The notes beneath the pieces were generated by a model that had not been told where the DNA came from, ran no database searches, and worked only from the letters and a program-made list of their open reading frames with translations. From Hirsutella rhossiliensis (taxonomy: Eukaryota > Ascomycota > Sordariomycetes > Hypocreales > Ophiocordycipitaceae), in contig NW_025408668.1 in NCBI RefSeq assembly GCF_020360975.1, positions 4,340,001-4,404,000 on the forward strand: DNA of 64,000 nt, read 5' to 3'. The translations under genes and the position numbers were made by a program. This document shows, piece by piece, positions 24,404-34,874 of the stretch. Numbering within the stretch: position 1 is the stretch's first letter; every line of letters begins with the position of its first letter.

Positions 24404-25846
24404 GGCGGCCGGGAGAGGGGCAGGCCGGGGGCTGGCTCTCGCTCAACTCACCTGACACGCTGTCACGGCTTGTCGCCAGGCGGGGGGAGGCGTGAGGGGA
24501 GGCGTGGGGGGAGGAGAGACTGGCTGGGCACGTCAGCGCTGGGCAAGACGATTGGAGGGGAGGGAATCGCGTCAACAGGACGAGGAGAAACGCGAGAAGA
24601 GAGTCGGCTGCCGGTATGGATCTCGTGTACCCTGGACGTGCCGGATACTCTCGGCAGTATGCAGAGGTGGGTTGCGTGACGTGTACCGGGGACTTGATGA
24701 CGCAGGCGCGGGCGTCATGCGGGCTGGCCGTCGATAAGCAATGCGACGCAAGATGATACCGGACCTCGATTCACCACGGCAGATAAGCGCCTTGTTTGCT
24801 GGGCAAGGCGCCCGCAACCTTAACCTTTGGCTGGCCACTGAAAGGGCTCCCTGGACGGCGTTTGACCTACCGCCTGGCAGACACCGCCTGGCAGACACCA
24901 CCCCCTCTGCCTCTCCGGCCGTACCGCCCAAGCATCCGCAGGTGCGGCGGGCACGTGTCTGCAAACTCGCTCAGTCATGCACTGTGCGCACCGTACCTGT
25001 ACCTGGAGCCCCTCCCCGCGTCTTCCCCCACCTCCGTTTTTAACCGTTCCAGATTCCCCCCTTTCTGCCCATCAGCTGGGCTTGTTAGTTGGCTACCTAA
25101 CCTACCCGGCGCTCTGGAGGGCCCCCCCCCTGCAACCGCCCTGCCCTGCCCTGTCCTGCCAGGCCAGCACGCCCAGCGGCAGCCGCCTTGGTTGGGTTCA
25201 GCCCAGGGCAGGCCAAGCGGGGGGGTGGGGGGCGTGTCCTGATGGTTCTCTCCCCTGGCCAAGGTATCCTTCCAAGGTATCCTTCCGGGTACCTCTCCAC
25301 TCCAGCTGTATCTTGAGTGACTCGGGAGTGTTTACACGCCTCGGCCGCCTCTAAGCCGGCTGCTGACTTGCGAGAGGGTTAGCGGCCTCGAGGCAAAGAG
25401 TCATAGCCGCTCCCCGGGGCCGAGCTGTTCCCCCCCCAAGCTTGACTGCTTCATCAAACCGACTCCCTTTGCATGACAGACTAAACCCACGATCCCATCT
25501 CTTGTCGACGCCATTTCAAGTCCTTCATTTTCCTTGCCCCATAGACACTTTCTTTGTTTCCCTTTGTTTCCCTTAATAGAAGCCAACCGTCGTCGTCCCG
25601 CACCGGCCCCGTGCGTATCCGCTGCCTATCGCGGCCCCTCGATAAGAACCGCCCCCTCGGTCGCCGCATCCGCTGCCCCTCCATCTGCATCGGCCTCCGA
25701 CGTCGCACTGGAAGATCCCATCACCAGAGACCCTGCGAATCGAAGCGGCCTGGTCTTGCTGGTAGGAGGCTCGTGGCCAGTCCGGGCCTTCGTGTTCTCT
25801 CGGGAGCAGGAGACTGCATTGCTGCGGGCGTGTAAACACCAGTTGA

Positions 25847-28800
25847 ATGCCTAGTGCGTCCCCGACCAGATGGATCGTCGCCGTGATGCGAGCCCTCGTC
25901 CAGCTGGTGCCATGACGACTGACCGCGGCTCTGCACAGGCTCCAGGAAGGACAAGAAGCATGCCAGAGAAAATGGCGGCATCGCCGCGGCCGTGACCAAA
26001 CAGGCCGCCGGCAAGTTTACGTGAGTTGCCACGCGCTCTCGGCCTGGTTAATCCCCCGTCGTCCTGCTTGTCCGACTGACGGCCCCGTCTTGCACAGAAA
26101 TGCCCACGGCGGCAGCACCGACCCCTCCAAGGGCCGCCCTGCCTCGGATGCCTCGTCGCCCCCCCCCCCCGCTGCCGCCAACACACCCGAGATCAACCCC
26201 TCGCTCCTCGACAATGACAAGCACGCCGCCGCCTCGCCCCTGCTCGAAGCCCTGTCCACCACCTCGGCTTCCGCAAGCACCGCTCCGAGCCTCGCCACTG
26301 ACTGGGCAAGGGGGGGCTTGGCCTGTTCGCCCGGCAACTTCATCAGCCTCGCCAGCGAATCCCCACCCACCCTGCCGTCATCCTACGAGGACGCGGCACG
26401 TGCAAACCACGCCTGGTCTGCCCACCGCCCGTTTGTGAGCCCCTCGCCGGCCGCCTCGTCCCCTCCCCGCGCCAGCCGACGGCCCCTCAGCTTCCAGATG
26501 GACGCCCAGTCTCTCAACACGTCCGGAACCCCCCCGCGCGCGGCGTCGACGGCCGCCTTTCGAAGGAGCTCCCTGCACTCGCAGTACCCGGGCTCCCGAG
26601 CTAGCTCCCACCCGCCCCTCCCTCACCAACCCCAGGCACACTTTTATGGTGCTTCGGATCTCGACCTGACCATTACTCCCCAGTCCGGCGGCATGAAGGC
26701 CGGGGACCGGGGCCTCTTCTTCGGCTTGGACAAGCTTCCGGCCGCCGATGGCTCGGCCGCATTGGACAATGTTGTGCTGGCCGGCTACGAAGGCGGGCTG
26801 CAGGTCTACGCCATCAGCAAGCGGGGCGTCGACCTGGTGGCGAGCCTGAGGGGGCTTCGTGGCGGCGTGCATCATGCCAAGATTCTTCCCTGGACCGTCC
26901 GCGGCGGCGAACCTTCGCCCTTTCCCCTCGTGGCCGTTGTTGTGCATGGGCCTGTGGTGCCCTCGCAGTCGGCAGATGACGAGACGCAGGATCAAGGCAT
27001 CGCAGCTGCGACTTCAGAGGATGCAGCAGGCCCTCGACCGGGCTTTGCACTCCAGGACGGGCCCCAGGGACGCGCGCATCCCGCACCCCTCGCTTTCCAG
27101 ACCTCGGTCGAGGTGTACTCGCTCAAGACCAACCGGCTCGTCGACGTGCTCCTTTTGGCGCAGAAGACACCGATAAACGCCGAAGTGTCTCTGTCCAGCC
27201 CGCTCTTCCAGCCGCCGGCTCCGAGCGGAGCCTTCACTATCAAGGCAGACGCCGGAACCATAACCGTCAGCTCCGGGGTCACGGGCGAGTGTTGGATCTA
27301 TCGCCAGCTTCTGCAGCCGCAGAACAGCCACGTCTTCGCCTGCGCTGGAAAGCTGTGGACTACCCTCCAGCAGAGCCATCGGGGCGAGGTCGCCGAGGAG
27401 AGCGATAAGACGCATCTCGCGACCACGCCTCGCCGACCAAACCCGCAGGCCCCGGTCCTCGCCCTCAACGGCCGTTGGCTCGCCTACTGCCCGGCGACCC
27501 CGTCTTCGCAGATCTCGCTGAGGGCACACCTGCCTGTGCCCATCCTGGGCCGGGCCCCTGGGGTGGCCTCGCTGACGCCCCCTCACCTGCCGACGGTTTC
27601 GGCCTCGGCAGATCTGCCCATCTCGGACAGCATGGTAAACAAGATCATGCGGGAGACTACGCAGGAGCTGATTCAGGGCGCCAAGTGGGTTGGACAGCAG
27701 GGTCTGCAGGCGTGGAACTCGTACTGGAACAAGCCGTCCAGCCCGCAGTCGCAGCAGCTGCAGCAGCCAAGGTCGCCGCCGAAGCACTGGGTTGGCTCTC
27801 GATCCCCCCAAAACGATCCGGCGCAGTTCCCGCCCACGCACGGAGCTGCCGTGCAGGCGGCGGCCAAGGAGCCCGGACTCGTCTCGATTGTCGACGTGGA
27901 AACGCTGGCGAACTCGGCATCCATCCACCCTCTCACCACCTTTGCGAACCCGCTAGGGTGCAGCTTCCTCTCCTTTTCCCCTTCGTCGCTGGCCCTCTTC
28001 ACCGCCAGCACCAAAGGCGACGTCCAGACTGTCTGGGATTTGCTTCGTGTTCAACACACGCACTCGTCGCCGCTCCAGACGACCTTGTCCCATAACGACT
28101 GCAGCGGACCTGTGGTTCGGCAGATTGCCCAATTCTCGCGTATGACGGTTGCACGCATTGTCGACGTGGCTTGGACGGAACCGCAGGGAGAGAGACTGGC
28201 CATGGTCACGGAGCGAGGGACGATCCATCTCCTGGAGATGCCCTTTAGCGCATTCATGTGGCCCCCTCCCCGGCGGCGCAAGATGGCCGCAAAAGGTGCG
28301 CCCGAGCCTTCGGACGCATCCAGCTCTGCCGTCTCAATAGCTTCGGGCGCCTTTGGTGCGGCGTATCAGGCCGCGATGCCTTTCGTGACTCGGTCTCGCC
28401 GAAGCAGCTCCAACGCTGCGGCGGCGGCAGCGGCGGCGGCCGCCGCCTCGGGGAACACCTTGAGGGACTCGGCAGCCCAGGGGGGCCGTGTCATTGCTGC
28501 AACCATTAGCAACTCGCTCGGAAAGACCGGGACTGCCATCAACCACCTGCGACACACAGGAGAGAACCGGGTCACGCTGCCGCCCAGCACCGTCTTGCCG
28601 TCGGCGGGATGCGTCTCATGGCTCAAGTGTCGAAAGTCCCAGGTCTTGGTGTCGGTCGGCGGAGGACTGGTTCGCATGTTCCCCTGCAAGACCCGCCGTC
28701 CGTCGTCTGCGGCGGCTGGGAAGCGGATCGCTCGTGCCCACAAGTACAACGACATCAAGGTTCCCCTGCTCCCCGACGATGTCGTTGCGCCGCTCGTGCG

Positions 28801-29416
28801 CCAGATCCTGGATTTGGGCGCGCCGGACGAGTACCTCGAGCTTTCCGATGCCGAGCTGGAGACGGGGAACACCCTGACGCTCAAAGCGCAGGTCCACCCC
28901 GCCCCTCCGATCCACGGCATGGATGCGACGATCCCGCAGGCAGAGATAGAATCGAGCGCGCCTTACCAGCCATTCCATACGGATCGCCGCGTGGTCTTTT
29001 GCGGGTACGGCCGTGGCGGGACGGCCGCTCAATTTGAGTCGGCGTCTGCTCTCTTTTCCAATGCCAGCTTAGAGGAGCAGGCGTCTTCCAAAAAAAAGAA
29101 GAGGCGACCGCAGATGGCTGGCAGTCCGGAGCCCGGCGATACAGCAACTTCCTCCCTCTGGGCATTCGGACAGGACATCCCGGCTGTGAGCCTAAGCATG
29201 GGACTGCCCTCAAGCCCCGATGACGACGAGGCCGGCCCCGACGACCATCTTGCTCTACCCCAGTCGGCGATGGAGCGGGTGATGCAATATGCCGACGAGG
29301 AGCAAATCGTGGTTACGACTAGGCGACGACGCGGAGCGCGCCCCGGGGACACGGACGAGGATGGGTTTTTCGAGGACGACTGCGAGGTCCTCGACTTCGC
29401 CGACCAGAGAGTCTGA
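25847..29416 (+). CDS. BCAS3-like WD-repeat protein (autophagy-related propeller family)
   Basis: Exons 25847-25853, 25939-26020 and 26098-29416 give 1135 residues. The first exon is only ATGCCTA; with the donor GTGCGT it gives MPSSRKDKKHARENGG. An alternative ATG at 25870 would need a 32-nt intron, which is too short. After a Ser/Pro-rich N-terminal region the propeller begins (YEGGLQVYAISKRGVDLVASLRG). Later come a BCAS3-typical block (LVSIVDVETLANSASIHPLTTFANPLGCSFLSFSPSS..ASTKGDVQTVWDLL) and RIVDVAWTEPQGERLAMVTERGTIHLLEMP. Poly-Ala and basic linkers interrupt it. The C terminus is acidic and RGA-rich. Mammalian BCAS3 works with PHAF1 at autophagic membranes and has PROPPIN-like features; the fungal role is inferred. 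Confidence 0.78.
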
Positions 29417-29930
29417 GTTCTGGATGCTCAGTCCCTAGGAGCGCTGTGAGCACGAGCTTCTTGGGGAGCTTTGCTGGTGGTTTCACAGGTATAGATCAGC
29501 AGTGAAACATGTGCTTGGATCCCCGTTCAGACGGGCAAGGAAAGTCAAGTGACTCGCGTGGTGGATTGCCTGGGTAATTGGGTGATGGCCCATTGAGTTC
29601 TGCATTCCCAGCATGCAGCATGCATCATTGATTGATTTTGCTCTGTTGGATGCGTCGGCCTCGTTGGTAACACTCACTTTGCCTGGACATGATTGGTTCT
29701 GAAGCAGCACTTGGCAGTGCCACATATTAAATAGAATAAAAAAAGATACCCGACCCAACAGGGGTGAAGCCTCATGATCGTAACTCATTGAATTTCTACG
29801 GACCAAGTTGGCCCTTGGTTCTCGCTGGCAGAGAGAACGGGGCCATGCCGGAATAAACGATGCGATGACAAGACGCCCCGAATTGGTATTACTGCACATG
29901 AGACTTGCCAAACAGGACACATGGCTGGCT
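29417..29930. other. Convergent 3' flanks, 514 bp
   Basis: Between the WD gene (+) and dpm2 (-), transcribed towards each other. Locally A/T-richer, with AATAAA-like sequence near 29731. No gene seen. Confidence 0.35.
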
Positions 29931-30314
29931 TCACGCCTTCTTCTTTGCCGCAGCCTTGGCTTTGGCGGCCTTCTTGCGGTTGCTTCGAATCATGACCATG
30001 CTCAAGAAGGAGCCGACGACGGCGGAGCCCAGGAGAACAAGGATGACGGGGATGCGGATGGCCCAGACGCGGGGGAGGAAGAAGTTTTGGAGAGGGTGGT
30101 CGTCGTCGACAAAGGGCTGTGATGGAGGATGAGCATGACGACATGGCACTGGGGGAATCAGGATAGCGGACCATAAGAAGCGTCCAGACGGTATAGTAGA
30201 GGAAGACGACCGAGGCGGCCACGAGCATGGCGAGGCCAACGAGCTTGTCAAGCTGCGGAATCACGTCAGCGGCGGCTCGAGTGCCAGAGGGAAGGGACCA
30301 GGGATGCTTGCCAT
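29931..30314 (-). CDS. DPM2: Dpm2, regulatory subunit of dolichol-phosphate mannose synthase
   Basis: Read as three exons on the - strand: 30312-30314 (the ATG alone), 30172-30252 and 29931-30116, giving 89 residues starting MLDKLVGLAML. That matches fungal Dpm2 in length and order: first membrane span (VGLAMLVAASVVFLYYTVWTLLM), the conserved loop PFVDDDHPLQNFFLPRVWAIRIP, second span (VILVLLGSAVVGSFLSMVMI) and a Lys/Ala-rich tail KKAAKAKAAAKKKA. Dpm2 stabilises the catalytic Dpm1 in the ER membrane, where dolichol-phosphate mannose is made for N-glycans, O-mannose and GPI anchors. The first intron starts with GC (GCAAGC) instead of GT but has a GCTGACG branch site and a CGCAG acceptor. If it were not spliced, the frame would extend well upstream, which is unlike the family. 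Confidence 0.87.
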
Positions 30315-30734
30315 TGTAGAGACGCAGAAGGAGTGTAGTCAAGAAGACTTCTGAGTAGAGTGCTTGGAGGAAAAGGAGAGTCCCCTCGGAGGCGTCGAAG
30401 TCGTCTGAGGCGCGGGGATTAGGCCCGTCTGATAGCAGCAGCAACGCGGCCGAAAATTGAGACGCGGGTTGCAGGAGAGATGAATTGAGCTGTCCTCGCG
30501 TGCGTGGCGGTGCGACCGAGGCGGGGCGGCGCGTTCTCTCGGCCATGTGGCGCAGCGACGCAGCCTTGCTGGTCCGTGCACCTGATTTTCTCCTCTACAG
30601 AAACGAGCTCCAAAGCCAGCCTGAACAAGTTCGCGCAGCCTTTTTGCCTTGTTGGCAACCTGCCCCTTCCACCAACGACGACGACGACGACGAAGACGAC
30701 GAAGACATTATCCGCAGGCACAGCACGGAGGACG
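30315..30734. promoter_or_regulatory. Shared divergent promoter of dpm2 and cwc22
   Basis: Only 420 bp separate the start codons of dpm2 (-) and cwc22 (+), so both promoters must lie here. A GAC/ACG repeat (30676-30707) is in the cwc22 leader. No TATA box is obvious. Confidence 0.5.
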
Positions 30735-33266
30735 ATGGCATCGGCACAGGTGGAAATGCCGCGCCGCGACCGCGACCGCGGGCGTCCTCGCGATGGCGAC
30801 TCGTACCGTCCTGCGCGGCCTGAACGATCTCCGCCACCCGTGCGCACCGAGGAGGAGAAGCAGGCGGCGGCCAAGGCAGAGTACGAGAAGCTGCTCACCA
30901 TGCGATCGGGCGGCACGTACATTCCGCCGGCCAGGCTGCGGGCGCTGCAGGCGCAGATCACGGACAAGACGAGCAAAGAGTACCAGCGCATGGCGTGGGA
31001 GGCGCTCAAGAAGAGTATCAACGGCCTCATCAACAAGGTTAACACGGCAAACATCAAGCACATTGTCCCCGAGCTCTTTGGTGAGAACCTCATCCGGGGC
31101 AGGGGGCTCTTTTGTCGGTCCATCATGAAGGCCCAAGCGGCCAGCTTGCCCTTCACCCCCATCTACGCGGCCATGGTGGCCATTGTCAACACCAAACTGC
31201 CGCAGGTGGGCGAGCTTCTGGTCAAGCGCCTCATCATGCAGTTTCGAAAGGGCTTCAAGCGAAATGACAAGGCCGTCTGCCTGTCGTCGACGACCTTTCT
31301 CGCGCACCTCATCAACCAGCAGGTTCAACACGAGATGCTGGCGGGCCAGATCCTCCTCTTGCTGCTGCATAAGCCAACAGACGACGGCGTCGAGATCGCC
31401 GTCGGGTTTTGCCGCGAGGTCGGCCAGTACGTCGAGGAGATGCAGCCCACGATTGCCATGGCAGTCTTCGACCAGTTCAGAGGCATCTTGCACGAAGGTG
31501 GCCTCGATAAGCGAACGCAGTACATGATCGAGGTACTGTTCCAAGCGCGCAAGGACAGGTTCAAGGACCATCCGGCCGTCAGGGAGGAGCTCGACTTGGT
31601 CGAGGAGGAGGACCAGATCACGCACCAAGTCAACCTGGAGGGAGACATGGATGTGCAGGACGGCCTCAATATTTTCAAGTTCGACTCCAACTGGGAAGAC
31701 AACGAGGAGGCATACAAGAAGCTCAGGGCCGAAATCCTTGGCGAGGCTAGCGACGACGACGACGATGACGACGACGCCGAGGATGAAAGCTCCGAGGAAG
31801 AGGACGAAGAGACAAAGGCCATGGAAATCAAAGACCTGTCTAACGCAGACCTAGTCAACCTGAGGAGGACCATTTACCTGACCATCATGTCAAGTGCTGA
31901 CCCCGAGGAAGCCGTGCACAAGCTCATGAAGATCAACCTGCCTGCTGGCCAGGAGCCCGAACTGCCATCCATGATTGTCGAGTGTTGCTCGCAGGAAAAG
32001 ACGTACACCAAGTTCTTTGGCTTGATCGGTGAGCGATTTGCCAAGATCAACCGTCTGTGGTGCGACCTCTTTGAGCAGGCATTCGCCAAGTACTACGAGA
32101 CGATCCATCGCTACGAAAACAACAAGCTGCGAAATATTGCCATGCTCTTTGGACACATGTTGGCCGAAAACGCAATCGGCTGGCACTGCCTGTCGGTCAT
32201 CCACTTAAACGAAGACGAAACGACGTCGAGCAGCCGCATCTTTATCAAGATTCTATTCCAGGCCATTGCCGAGGAGATGGGTATGTCGAAGCTACGGGCC
32301 AAGATGGACGACGAGATTCTGCGACCCAACTTTGAGGGCATCTTCCCCAAGGATAATGCCCGCAACATCAGGTTCTCCATCAACTACTTCACCAGCATTG
32401 GCATGGGTGCCCTCACTGAGGGGATGCGAGAGCACCTGCAGAACATGCCGAAGCCGGCGCTTCCCGCCCCCGCAGCCCGCGACTCGGACTCGGATTCGGT
32501 GTCGAGTTACTCGTCCTACACAGGGTCGTCGTATTCATCTCGGTCGCGGTCCAGGACCCCGCGGAGGGAAATCAATCGTGGACGCTCGCCATCGCGGACG
32601 CCTCCACGGCGGCGGGGACGGCCCTCATACTCCGAGAGCCGCTCCCGCTCGCGGTCTGCGAGCTCTTTCTCGCGCTCTCGCTCTCGCTCCTTGAACCCTG
32701 CCGGGCGGGGACGGAATCCGCGTTCCTACTCTGCCTCGCCGGCTCGTCGAGCATCCCGGGACGACAGCAGGAGCTTGTCGCGCTCGCCTGCTCCGGTGAG
32801 ACGGCGCGGCAGGGCAAGGAGCGAGTCGTTTAGCTCGTACAGCCGCTCGCCGTCACCGCCTCCCCAGCGGCGAGTTGCTCGGCGATCACCGAGCCCTGCC
32901 CCGCGTGGGCGGGCGCAGGGGAGCGTGAGGGGTGTGTATCGGAGGAATAGCTCGTCCGTGGACGAGGCTCCGCGACGGAATGTCAAGCCCGGCCGTCGAT
33001 CTCCCTCGTACGACTCGCAATCTCCGCCACGCCGTCGCGGCAGGAGCGACAGCTTCTCGCCCCCGCCTCCCCGCGATGCCGGGCGTAGATTGACGTCTCG
33101 CAGCCCGTCCCGGAGCCCGCCGCCGCGACGGACGCAGCGCGGCAGGTCGAGCTCGCCGGGCGGGCGGAGGTCGGTGTCCCCCGTGCCGGCCAAGAGGAGA
33201 CGACGGCCCAGCGAGACCTTGTCGAGGTCGCCGCCGCCGGTGAAGCGGGGGAGGCGAGGGAGTTGA
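30735..33266 (+). CDS. CWC22: Cwc22, pre-mRNA splicing factor
   Basis: One uninterrupted frame of 843 residues. A charged N terminus leads to the MIF4G domain (from about SGGTYIPPARLRALQAQI to FQARKDRFKDHPAVREELDLV). A DDDDDDDD/EEE acidic spacer follows, then the MA3 domain (LRRTIYLTIMSSADPEEAVHKLM to MREHLQNMP). The C-terminal 260 residues form an RS-type tail with many RSRS, SPSP and RRRG runs. Cwc22 is needed for spliceosome activation around Prp2 and, in organisms with exon-junction complexes, delivers eIF4A3. The start at 30735 gives the MASAQVEMPRRDRDR N terminus; the frame is open further upstream, but through leader sequence. The long RS tail is absent from the short budding-yeast protein. 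Confidence 0.95.
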   Translation: MASAQVEMPRRDRDRGRPRDGDSYRPARPERSPPPVRTEEEKQAAAKAEYEKLLTMRSGGTYIPPARLRALQAQITDKTSKEYQRMAWEALKKSINGLINKVNTANIKHIVPELFGENLIRGRGLFCRSIMKAQAASLPFTPIYAAMVAIVNTKLPQVGELLVKRLIMQFRKGFKRNDKAVCLSSTTFLAHLINQQVQHEMLAGQILLLLLHKPTDDGVEIAVGFCREVGQYVEEMQPTIAMAVFDQFRGILHEGGLDKRTQYMIEVLFQARKDRFKDHPAVREELDLVEEEDQITHQVNLEGDMDVQDGLNIFKFDSNWEDNEEAYKKLRAEILGEASDDDDDDDDAEDESSEEEDEETKAMEIKDLSNADLVNLRRTIYLTIMSSADPEEAVHKLMKINLPAGQEPELPSMIVECCSQEKTYTKFFGLIGERFAKINRLWCDLFEQAFAKYYETIHRYENNKLRNIAMLFGHMLAENAIGWHCLSVIHLNEDETTSSSRIFIKILFQAIAEEMGMSKLRAKMDDEILRPNFEGIFPKDNARNIRFSINYFTSIGMGALTEGMREHLQNMPKPALPAPAARDSDSDSVSSYSSYTGSSYSSRSRSRTPRREINRGRSPSRTPPRRRGRPSYSESRSRSRSASSFSRSRSRSLNPAGRGRNPRSYSASPARRASRDDSRSLSRSPAPVRRRGRARSESFSSYSRSPSPPPQRRVARRSPSPAPRGRAQGSVRGVYRRNSSSVDEAPRRNVKPGRRSPSYDSQSPPRRRGRSDSFSPPPPRDAGRRLTSRSPSRSPPPRRTQRGRSSSPGGRRSVSPVPAKRRRRPSETLSRSPPPVKRGRRGS

Positions 33267-33753
33267 GTGAATGGGGGTGATGCTACGCAGAACAGTGGGC
33301 AGGGTGAGAGGCGAGGGGGGGAGGCGGTGAGGGCGGGCACTGGTGGTTACGGCGTTCACGTATGAGCGTTGGTTGTAGTAATTCAAAGATTGTCATGTCG
33401 CTATTCGGCGTGGGCTGCTGTTGACGAAGTCTTGTCTGAGCCTGATGGGTGTTGTTGGCGTTGGCGTTGGCGGCTGTGATTACACCCCTGACTCCCCGTT
33501 TGGAGGTTTGCAGGCTCGCCAAATTCACTTCTGTGTGTCTCGAGGACGATTATTCCGAGCATAAAACTCGGTTTGCCATAGTCGAGCTTACTTTTCTCTC
33601 TTTCTCTTCCTCGTACTTGGGACTCACAACCACCACCGTCATCACTCGCGCTTTACCCAGCAAGCACATGGTTATATTCAACAACAGCCACCCAGTCAAG
33701 ACAACGCAGCTCTAGCGACCCACGAGAAACCCCGAAGAAGAGCAGAACTCACC
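33267..33753. other. Intergenic, 487 bp
   Basis: The 3' flank of cwc22 and the upstream region of the IFI6-like gene. A pyrimidine-rich stretch with AACCACCACC precedes the next start. Nothing else recognised. Confidence 0.35.
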
Positions 33754-34134
33754 ATGTCTTTCCCCGGCGTCATCGCCGCTGCCGCCTTGATGGTCGCGGC
33801 GCCGGCCCTCGTCGCGACACCGCTGCTCGGCGCGGCGGGCTTCGGTGCGGCCGGGGTGACGGCGGGCTCGGCGGCGGCGGCGGTGCAGAGCGTCATGGGC
33901 AGCGTTGTGGCGCCTAGCCTATTCTCTACGCTGCAGAGCGCGGCCATGGGCGGATACGGCGTGGTCGTTGTGCATGGGGCTGTGCAGGGGCTTGGTGCGC
34001 TGGCAGCCATTATTGCGGGATATATGGCTGGGAGAAAGGGTGACGATGGCAAGGATGGGGAAGGCGATGAAAGTGCCGAGGGTGACAAGGATGAGGGTGG
34101 CGAGGATGGCATGGATGGCGAGGAGAGCAAGTAA
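33754..34134 (+). CDS. IFI6/IFI27-like (ISG12) small hydrophobic protein
   Basis: Single frame of 126 residues. The body is Gly/Ala-rich and hydrophobic, with the rhythm of the Ifi-6-16 family: VIAAAALMVAAPALVATPLLGAAGFGAAGVTAGSAAAAVQSVMGS, then SAAMGGYGVVVVHGAVQGLGALAAIIAGY. It ends in an acidic, Gly-rich tail (GDDGKDGEGDESAEGDKDEGGED). In animals these proteins sit in mitochondrial or nuclear envelope membranes and affect apoptosis and interferon responses. Fungal homologues are widespread and uncharacterised. It is the last ordinary gene before the repeat array. Confidence 0.8.
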   Translation: MSFPGVIAAAALMVAAPALVATPLLGAAGFGAAGVTAGSAAAAVQSVMGSVVAPSLFSTLQSAAMGGYGVVVVHGAVQGLGALAAIIAGYMAGRKGDDGKDGEGDESAEGDKDEGGEDGMDGEESK

Positions 34135-34655
34135 AGGATAGACAGGACTGAGAGGAAAAGGATGATATAAGGCAAAAAAAAGCCCGATAGCTATTATACC
34201 GTCGCTGGTGTCAGACGACTCTGAAGGGTGCAAGTCGCAGCAATAATAGGCCAGTCGCCCGGATCCGCCAGTAACGGCACTTCATCCCTCACAGCTGCTT
34301 ATAAGGGTCCACACGCCCAGGGACCAGCTTTTACATTCGTATGGTCCTCTAAAGACTGTCTTGAAATATCCTCGAGGCGTAATTGGGGGTGCTGTACGAA
34401 GTATATAGTTCGCCCTGGCAAGTCGTACAATACAGCGCTGTTACGTATCAGAACGAGAAATATAAATAGATGTACAGTAGATGAAGGTGTAACTGATCAG
34501 CCGTAATGGGAGCCTCCTTCCGCCGTGTACTCACGTCGACCATTCTCTGTTAATTTGCCTCGTTAGTCGGCTTACACTTTCGACAATCTGTCAACATTAA
34601 CCAACCCCAGTAGAGAGCTTAAGGAGCATTTTTTATTTCCCCTTTGTCCTCGCCT
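34135..34655. other. Transition from gene-rich chromosome to repeat array
   Basis: No gene is seen. Base composition becomes A/T-richer. Sequence shared with other array units (GGGAGATTTTGAACGAG, also near 42143) first appears at about 34656, so the boundary lies in this interval. Confidence 0.5.
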
Positions 34656-34743
34656 TAGGGAGATTTTGAACGAGTGGAACGAGGTCAATGGGACTTCGAC
34701 TGGAGGAGAACACGGTGGAGGGACGGAGTCCCTTCTACCCCAT

Positions 34744-34780
34744 GGCCCCCTATCACTTATGTTTGGTATATAGGGGGCCC
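34744..34780 (+). repeat. Array hairpin motif, unit A
   Basis: Arms GGCCCCCTAT and ATAGGGGGCC are exact inverted repeats around a loop holding CACTTATGTTTGGTAT. The same motif recurs seven more times. Confidence 0.85.
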
Positions 34781-34874
34781 ATGGCCAACGGCCCAAGCAC
34801 CTACTCTAGTCACCTTCCACGCAAGTGGTTGAGTGAGGTACTTACAGTATTGCATGGGACGGGAAATACTGAGT

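Larger units (their letters stand above)
24016..25846. other. Intergenic, 1.8 kb with several short tandem repeats
   Basis: No supported gene on either strand. Small direct repeats are frequent: CATGTACAG x4 (24192-24229), GAGATACTGTAT x3 (24368-24403), a 14-bp unit ACCGCCTGGCAGAC x2 (24870-24897) and CCAAGGTATCCTT x2 (about 25259-25284). The last 300 bp are probably the promoter of the WD gene. Confidence 0.5.

Noticed and set aside
24016..25846. Open frame at 24741-25242 and neighbours as a gene
   Set aside because: Composition is Pro/Leu/Arg-rich in several frames at once, without domain or splice support.
30315..30546. Long upstream extension of the dpm2 reading frame (about 80 extra residues)
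   Set aside because: Dpm2 proteins begin at MLDK; the extension has no membrane-protein character and overlaps the divergent promoter.
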